NCBI GenBank assembly: GCA_965229645.1
Contig: OZ245893.1
Location: 434,001 to 498,000 of the forward strand
Length of the DNA: 64,000 nucleotides
Direction of reading: 5' to 3'
Origin: CAXQZM01 sp965229645
GTDB taxonomy: Bacteria; Pseudomonadota; Alphaproteobacteria; UBA7985
Positions 59,193-64,000 of this stretch are shown piece after piece. The notes below the pieces were generated by a model, which made no database searches, had not been told where the DNA came from, and saw only the letters and a program-made list of their open reading frames with translations. Both the position numbers and the translations under genes were made by a program. The first letter of the stretch is position 1. Every line of letters begins with the position of its first letter.

Positions 59193-60511
59193 AGCCCTTC
59201 CTCGCGCGGTGATACCCAAAAATACAGGGCCGCGAAGCCGCACAAGATGGCGAAGATCAGGACCGCCACGGCGGAGGCCGCGCCGAAGTTGTCGATGGAA
59301 AACCAGCGATAGACTTCGATGGTGAGGGTCTGGGTCCCCGACCCGCCGCCGGTCAGCAAGAAGATGTCCTCGAACTTGTTGAAGGTCCAAATAAAGCGCA
59401 GCAAGAACAGCACCGACATGATGCCGATCAGCATGGGCATGGACAGGGCGAAGAACTGCTGGAACGGCGAGGCGCCGTCCATGGTCGCCGCCTCGTACAT
59501 ATCTTGGGGGATCGACTGTATGCGCGCCAAGATGAACAAGAAGGCCAGCGGGAAGTAGCGCCAAGCCTCAAAGACGATGACCGAGGTGAGGGCGACGGGA
59601 AAGGTCATTTCCAGGCCCAAGAAGGTGAAGGTCTGCGAAGTTTTTCCGAAGAAATTAAATGGGCGATCCAGCGCGCCCATCTGCACGAACAGATCGTTCA
59701 AGGACCCGTTGGTTGGGTTCAACAAGGCGACCCAGGTCAACGCCACGGCGATCACGGGCGCGACGTAGGGAAACAGCAGCAGGCCGCGAAACACCGACCG
59801 GCCCCGAAACGGTTGATTGAGCAACAGGGCGGCAAACAGCCCGATCAGGATCGCGCCGAAGGTGGAGAAGAAGGTGTAGGCGAAGGTGGTGCCCAAAATG
59901 CCCCAGAAATTGCGCGTATTGACCGCCTTGGTGAAATTCTCGCCCGTTAGCGGCTGGGCAATCAAAGGGTTGGGAACCGTACCCAAGACCTGAAAGTTGG
60001 GGTCGTGGGCGTCGAGGCGGGCGGCGTCAAAGCCCGGGGCCGCGGTCACGCTGAGGTTGAGACGCTGCGAAAATCGCTCGTCCAAGTTCACATCGCCAAA
60101 GCGGCAGGTCAGGCGGCCCGCGCGCAAAGCACAACGCGGGTCGAGTTCCGCCGCTACCAGGTCTTGCGGCCAGTCGGCCTCAAAGCCAAAGCTGCTATAA
60201 ACGAGACCCGCGTTAGCGGGAATTCGGGCGGTGAAGCGGTAGATCGCCGCGTCCCCCGCAGCGTCCACATCACCGCGCAGCCGCTCGGAAAGTTGCGCGC
60301 GCGGCGGGCTCAAATCCTCCAGCTCGATATTCTTGCCCGCGATCCAAAAGGTGGTCAGCAACGGCAACAGCACGACGCCGAGGACCACCAAAATTCCAGG
60401 CAAGGTCAGGGCCAAGGCCAGGCGGCTGGTCCGCCGCGACATGCGCCCAGGTTTGTGGACCAAAGGCGCGTCAGCGACTGACTCGGCGGGTTGAGGAAGC
60501 GATGCGGACAC
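59189..60511 (-). CDS. ABC sugar importer permease, MalF type, with a periplasmic insert
   Basis: 440 residues. After the first membrane helix (LALTLPGILVVLGVVLLPLL) comes a soluble segment of about 150 residues (roughly 60-210), containing a likely disulfide pair (DPRCALRAGRLTCRFGD), then five helices with the EAA loop MYEAATMDGASPFQQFFAL. The insert is between helices 1 and 2, unlike the P2 domain of E. coli MalF, and presumably contacts the binding protein. Separated from the binding-protein gene by the hairpin at 60541-60566. Confidence 0.88.
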   Translation of the reverse strand: MSASLPQPAESVADAPLVHKPGRMSRRTSRLALALTLPGILVVLGVVLLPLLTTFWIAGKNIELEDLSPPRAQLSERLRGDVDAAGDAAIYRFTARIPANAGLVYSSFGFEADWPQDLVAAELDPRCALRAGRLTCRFGDVNLDERFSQRLNLSVTAAPGFDAARLDAHDPNFQVLGTVPNPLIAQPLTGENFTKAVNTRNFWGILGTTFAYTFFSTFGAILIGLFAALLLNQPFRGRSVFRGLLLFPYVAPVIAVALTWVALLNPTNGSLNDLFVQMGALDRPFNFFGKTSQTFTFLGLEMTFPVALTSVIVFEAWRYFPLAFLFILARIQSIPQDMYEAATMDGASPFQQFFALSMPMLIGIMSVLFLLRFIWTFNKFEDIFLLTGGGSGTQTLTIEVYRWFSIDNFGAASAVAVLIFAILCGFAALYFWVSPREEGL

Positions 60512-60540
60512 GGGAGGCTTTTAACCGAAAAAGAAAAAGA

Positions 60541-60566
60541 CGAGGGGGCCAAAAGCGGCCCCCTCG
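60541..60566 (-). terminator. Intrinsic terminator/attenuator between binding-protein and permease genes
   Basis: Perfect 10-bp arms CGAGGGGGCC and GGCCCCCTCG with a 6-base loop. On the minus strand the stem is followed by TCTTTTTCTTTTTC. It lies 16 bases after the binding-protein stop and before the permease start, so partial termination would give more binding protein than permease. Confidence 0.8.
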
Positions 60567-60581
60567 CATCGAACCAAGGGC

Positions 60582-61919
60582 TTAATCGATCTTCGCCAGC
60601 TCTTCGTTCATGAGGGCGATGGTCGCCTCTGCGTCGCGCGCGCCGTCGACAAACTCGCGGACCAAGGTGTTGAGCACGCGCGAGTTGTTGATCTTAGACG
60701 CAAGCGCCAGTTGCCCCTCGGTCACGCCCCAACGGCTCGGTGTTTCCAGGCCCGACGCGATGGCGGCGATCACGTCCGCTGGATAGAGATCTGCCAGGGG
60801 CGCTTTGCGATCGACGCCGACGGGCAAGGTGGACCAAAGGTCAACGTACTCGGTTGAGCCCGCCTCGGGGCCCAGACGCACGGGGAACTTGCCTTCGGGC
60901 GCGATCGACAAGGTGCTTGCGTAGCCGTCGGAGAGCGAATACTCGATGAAGGCCGTCGCGGCCTCTTCTTCCTCAGAATCGGCCATGACCGAGAGGAAGC
61001 GCACATCGGCCCAGCCCGCGCCCGCTGGGTTCGACGGTCCAGCAAGGGAGGAAACGATGCCCGTCATGGCCGCCAGTTCGGTCGTGGTCGGGTCATCGTT
61101 GATGGCGGGGGCCGCCGAATCGCGCAAGCCTGCCAATTCATCCAAGATGAATGGCGACCAAATGATCATGGCCGCTTCGCCCGCGAAGTACATGGACCGG
61201 GCTTGCTTCCAGTAAAGTTCGCCATCGGGGGAGGCATCGACCAGGGTTTTGTAGAACTCCAGCACTTCGGTAGTTGCCGCGGCATCCAGTTTCATCAGGC
61301 CGTTCGCATCGACCGGGGAGACGCCGTTGGCCAGGAACACATGTTCCAGCACCTGCGACATGAAGCCTTCGTCGACCTTGGTCGGGGCGACGAAACCGTA
61401 CATGCTCGGGGGATTGTGCAGGGCGGCGATGGCAGCCTCAATATCGGCGTAGGAATCGGGCGCTTCGAGGCCCATTTCCGCAAATAGATCGGCGCGATAG
61501 ACCACCAACTGCGTCCAGCCATCGACGGGCGCGCCCGCGTAGTCGCCGTCGAACGCGGCCATGTTCAGCGCGCCGCTGCGGAAGGTATCGACGCCGAGGT
61601 TTTCAACCGCTTCGGTGGTGGCATCGATATTGATCAGGCCCGCCTCCGCCCAGGGCAGGGCGTACTGCAGGGGGTAGTAGACCACGTCGGGCAGGTCGCC
61701 CGCAGCGAAAGCGGCCGCGGCGCGGGTGCCCATTTCGGATTCCGTGACGGGAATCACTTGTACGATGATGCCCGTTTCTTCGCCAAAATCGGCGGCGAGC
61801 GCCACCTGCTTGGCCAGACGGTCGGGCTGTTCTTCGGTGGTCCAGAACTTGATGGCCTGGGCCTGGGCCACATTGACGGCGCCAAGGGCGACGGTGGCGG
61901 CAAGAATCGCTTTTCTCAT
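60582..61919 (-). CDS. Sugar ABC transporter substrate-binding protein
   Basis: Periplasmic extracellular solute-binding protein of family 1, 445 residues, with a signal peptide (AILAATVALGAVNVAQA, cleaved near residue 20). IKFWTTEEQPDRLAKQVALA, DLPDVVYYPLQYALPWAEAGL and WTQLVVYRADLFAEMGLE match the family pattern. ATG at 61919 has AAGGAG 8 bases upstream; a TTG six codons earlier is rejected. Part of the LacI-regulated importer. Confidence 0.92.
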   Translation of the reverse strand: MRKAILAATVALGAVNVAQAQAIKFWTTEEQPDRLAKQVALAADFGEETGIIVQVIPVTESEMGTRAAAAFAAGDLPDVVYYPLQYALPWAEAGLINIDATTEAVENLGVDTFRSGALNMAAFDGDYAGAPVDGWTQLVVYRADLFAEMGLEAPDSYADIEAAIAALHNPPSMYGFVAPTKVDEGFMSQVLEHVFLANGVSPVDANGLMKLDAAATTEVLEFYKTLVDASPDGELYWKQARSMYFAGEAAMIIWSPFILDELAGLRDSAAPAINDDPTTTELAAMTGIVSSLAGPSNPAGAGWADVRFLSVMADSEEEEAATAFIEYSLSDGYASTLSIAPEGKFPVRLGPEAGSTEYVDLWSTLPVGVDRKAPLADLYPADVIAAIASGLETPSRWGVTEGQLALASKINNSRVLNTLVREFVDGARDAEATIALMNEELAKID

Positions 61920-61934
61920 GAGAAACTCCTTCAA

Positions 61935-63002
61935 CTATAAAGCGGGTGAGGTCGATCCACGCAGGATCAAGGTAGGCTGAATCAGCCGTTGCAAGTCTCG
62001 GGGCGCTTGGCCCTGGATGAGACCGACAATCATGGTCGCCATAGCTGCGCCGCAGTCGGCCGCAGAATGGGAAAGGGTGGTAATCGGGGGGTTGAAGACT
62101 TCGGCAAGGCGTACGCCGTCGTAGCCTGTGATGGACAGGTCGTCGGGAATACGAACGCCGAGGGCGCCCGCGGCGGAAACCGCGCCCATGGCCATGGCGT
62201 CGTTGGCGCAAATGAGGGCGGTAAAGTCGCGCGTGTTGGCCACGGCGTGGGTCAGCGCGCGCCGTCCAGCCTCGGCGGAAAAATCCCCGTCGAAACGATC
62301 GGCCAGTGCGAGGCCCGCGTCGGCCAGCGCACGCGCAACCCCCGCTTCACGGTACTGGCTGCTGTACACCTTTGGATCGCCCGCCAGATAAGCGATGCGC
62401 CGATGGCCTTGTTCGATCAAATGCTGGGCGACGCGGAAAAATCCCTGCTCGGCGTCGATATCGAGCCAGGCCTGATCGTCTTGACCCTCAAACCGCCCCT
62501 GGGCCACAAACGGAAGGCCGTGGGCCGTCAGATAGGCAAGGCGGGGGTCCTGGTGGCGGGTACCCATTAGAATAAACCCATCGACCTTCCCCTCCTGGGC
62601 CAAACGCGCGTAAGCCGCGACCTCTTGACTGGGGTCGGCAACAGCGTGGAGCAGCAAATCGTGCCCCCGCTCGGCCAAGGCCAGCGCCAGGGCGTTGGTG
62701 AATTCGGATTGATAGGCGGACCGCAGGCCCGAGGCGCTGATGGCGGTCACAAAGCCAATGGCCTCAGCTTTGCCGCGCGAAAGCTGCCGCGCGCGGCTGG
62801 ACGCCTGATACCCCAATTCCGCCGCGGCCAGCCGCACACGCCGCTTGGTCGCCTCGGCGATGTCGGGATAGTCATTGAGCGCGCGGGACAGGGTCGGTTT
62901 GGTCAAGCCTGTCCGCTGCGCCAACTCGGCCAAAGTCGCCCGCTTCGGTCCCTCGGGCACGATTGGCGGCGCAACGGCAGGCATGGCGGCAGGTTCTGGC
63001 AT
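61935..63002 (-). CDS. LacI-family transcriptional regulator
   Basis: 355 residues. The N-terminal helix-turn-helix and hinge are ATLAELAQRTGLTKPTLSRAL through YQASSRARQLSRGKAEAIGFV (about residues 23-90), followed by a periplasmic-binding-type sensor domain. It precedes the importer-hydrolase-kinase operon in the same direction and ends 15 bases before the binding-protein start, so it is presumably part of the same transcript and autoregulated. The inducer is likely the imported solute. An extra 20-residue N-terminal tail depends on the start codon chosen. Confidence 0.9.
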   Translation of the reverse strand: MPEPAAMPAVAPPIVPEGPKRATLAELAQRTGLTKPTLSRALNDYPDIAEATKRRVRLAAAELGYQASSRARQLSRGKAEAIGFVTAISASGLRSAYQSEFTNALALALAERGHDLLLHAVADPSQEVAAYARLAQEGKVDGFILMGTRHQDPRLAYLTAHGLPFVAQGRFEGQDDQAWLDIDAEQGFFRVAQHLIEQGHRRIAYLAGDPKVYSSQYREAGVARALADAGLALADRFDGDFSAEAGRRALTHAVANTRDFTALICANDAMAMGAVSAAGALGVRIPDDLSITGYDGVRLAEVFNPPITTLSHSAADCGAAMATMIVGLIQGQAPRDLQRLIQPTLILRGSTSPAL

Positions 63003-63032
63003 GGTAAGGCAAGTCTCTTGATCGCGCCTCTA

Positions 63033-63048
63033 CCGAAATCGGTTTCGG
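63033..63048. promoter_or_regulatory. LacI-type operator
   Basis: Palindrome with arms CCGAAA and TTTCGG around TCGG, 31 bases upstream of the LacI gene start. This is the size and symmetry expected for a LacI/GalR operator with a central CG-type core. Confidence 0.75.
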
Positions 63049-63525
63049 AGTCAATCAGAATTTTGAACCCTAAGCCAGTCTCGGGCGATTCAAGACCAGG
63101 TCATCGGCGTGGGCGACGCGAAGTCGTAGGATCTGGGCACCTGCTGTTTCCGCTCGAACGGAAAGCGGGCACAAGGAGGAAGCAGGCAACCCAAAGTCGG
63201 CACCCATCGTTTTCACGGCTGGAGTTCAGTGATGGATGCTGCGACTGCGCGCTGCATGACATCGCGAGAGGATCTCGGGACACTCGACCCCCGTCATCCA
63301 GCGCGGAGCAAAGCGAAGTCGCAGGATCCAGCACTGGTCGGCGGCAGGCAGTCCAGATGGCACGAACTTCGCGTTGCGCCAAACGATCCCCGACAGGCAG
63401 ACCCATGCCCAATTCCCCTTCCTGGAAAAGGGGGCAGGCGCAGCCCGACGGGCACTCGTCGATGACGCCCGCCGCCTAGGCGGGTCGCGATGGCCCGCCT
63501 AGATAAGAACCCTGGATGCGCGGCC
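63049..63525. other. Intergenic region with dispersed repeat
   Basis: No supported gene. It contains a second copy of the dispersed repeat seen at 42193-42245 (here about 63295-63343: GTCATCCAGCGCGGAGC then AAAGCGAAGTCGCAGGATCC) and a partial relative at 63113-63135 (GCGACGCGAAGTCGTAGGAT). Confidence 0.6.
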
Positions 63526-64000
63526 CTAAGCGCGCATCTTGCCGCCGTTCGGGTCGTAGGCGGCGGCCCCCAGAACTTTGGCGGGATAGCGGGTGCCGAG
63601 GATTTCGACCTCTAGGGCCGTGTCTGCCACCGCCAGGGCCGTGGGGACGTAGCCTAGGGCCATGGATTGGCCCGTATGGTGGGCAAAGCCGCCCGAGGAG
63701 ACGTAGCCGACCGCCTCGTCGCCGTGCAAGATGGCTTCGTCGTTGGATACGTCGGTGTCGGGGGAATCGATGGTTAGGGTGACCAAGCGCCGCGCCGGGC
63801 CGCGCTCGCGTTCGGCCAGGGCGGCGGCTTTGCCGACAAAATCCTTATCCCACTTGATGAACAGGTCGAGGCCCGATTCCGCGGCGGTGAAGTCTGGTCG
63901 GAAGTCGAGGCCCCAGGCGCCCCAGCCCTTTTCCAAGCGTAGGGACATGAGCGCCCGCGCGCCGTACCACTTCAGGCCGTCCGCGCCGAAAAGGTCCTCG
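63526..64000 (-). CDS. GcvT/dimethylglycine-dehydrogenase-like protein, C-terminal part (5' end outside window)
   Basis: The frame is open to the window edge, so the gene begins beyond base 64000. The visible C-terminal segment belongs to the folate-binding aminomethyltransferase (GcvT) fold found at the end of dimethylglycine and sarcosine dehydrogenases: LRLEKGWGAWGLDFRPDFTA, the AAESGLDLFIKWDKDFVGKAAL-type block (seen as SGLDLFIKWDKDFVG) and VGYVSSGGFAHHTGQSMALGYV. Such enzymes demethylate methylated glycines to tetrahydrofolate. Confidence 0.88.
   Translation of the reverse strand, partial: EDLFGADGLKWYGARALMSLRLEKGWGAWGLDFRPDFTAAESGLDLFIKWDKDFVGKAAALAERERGPARRLVTLTIDSPDTDVSNDEAILHGDEAVGYVSSGGFAHHTGQSMALGYVPTALAVADTALEVEILGTRYPAKVLGAAAYDPNGGKMRA

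Overview
The window is high-GC DNA that reads like the chromosome of a Rhodobacterales-type alphaproteobacterium. The evidence is the gene families (class II DAHP synthase, ComDE sulfopyruvate decarboxylase, BMP-type ABC importer, dimethylglycine-dehydrogenase-like protein), dense operons with ATGA overlaps, and a Cas13a whose closest recognisable relative, from memory, is that of Rhodobacter capsulatus. No species is assigned.

Layout. 0-1.5 kb: 3' part of recJ and tRNA-Glu. 1.5-9.3 kb: surface polysaccharide block with two glycosyltransferases, the complete dTDP-rhamnose pathway rmlACBD and an ABC exporter. 10-11.9 kb: a HipA-like kinase plus HIRAN protein pair. 12-24.2 kb: a BMP-type ABC importer divergent from a hydantoinase/oxoprolinase, FAD oxidoreductase, aminotransferase and SDR operon. 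24.1-25.7 kb: two unknown genes. 26-31.3 kb: DAHP synthase, gltX, cysS and a LivJ-like binding protein. 31.6-36.4 kb: MFS exporter, Doc-type toxin-antitoxin, marC, glpK. 36.4-41.9 kb: a sulfonate (dihydroxypropanesulfonate/sulfolactate) oxidation operon. 42-54.4 kb: an accessory island. 54.4-63 kb: a LacI-controlled operon whose ABC importer, GH63 hydrolase and glycerate kinase together suggest uptake and use of a glycosylglycerate solute. 63.5 kb to the end: 3' part of a GcvT/dimethylglycine-dehydrogenase-like gene.

The main find is a type VI-A CRISPR-Cas locus at 48.4-54.2 kb. One 1,166-residue Cas13a with two HEPN motifs (R477-H482, R1057-H1062) lies between two CRISPR arrays. Their repeats differ (36 nt and 37 nt) but share the same stem arms and the same 8-nt tail geometry. 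No cas1 or cas2 is present. Degenerate end repeats, a TTGACA box and hairpin geometry all indicate that both arrays are transcribed on the minus strand with cas13a. Converging on array 1 is a 595-residue protein with a helical stalk and two C-terminal membrane helices (CorA-like topology), a candidate ancillary membrane component. The island is bounded on its right by the intact glycerate kinase gene, and decayed copies of that gene's 3' end lie on its left, which suggests how it was acquired.

A dispersed MITE-like element of about 190 bp occurs five times. Its ends match the ends of a resident IS630-family element at 42.5-43.8 kb, and copies are flanked by TA, so the IS is the likely source and driver of the family. 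One copy is expanded by two different tandem arrays, both with a 48-bp period, and another appears to supply the start codon of a metabolic gene.
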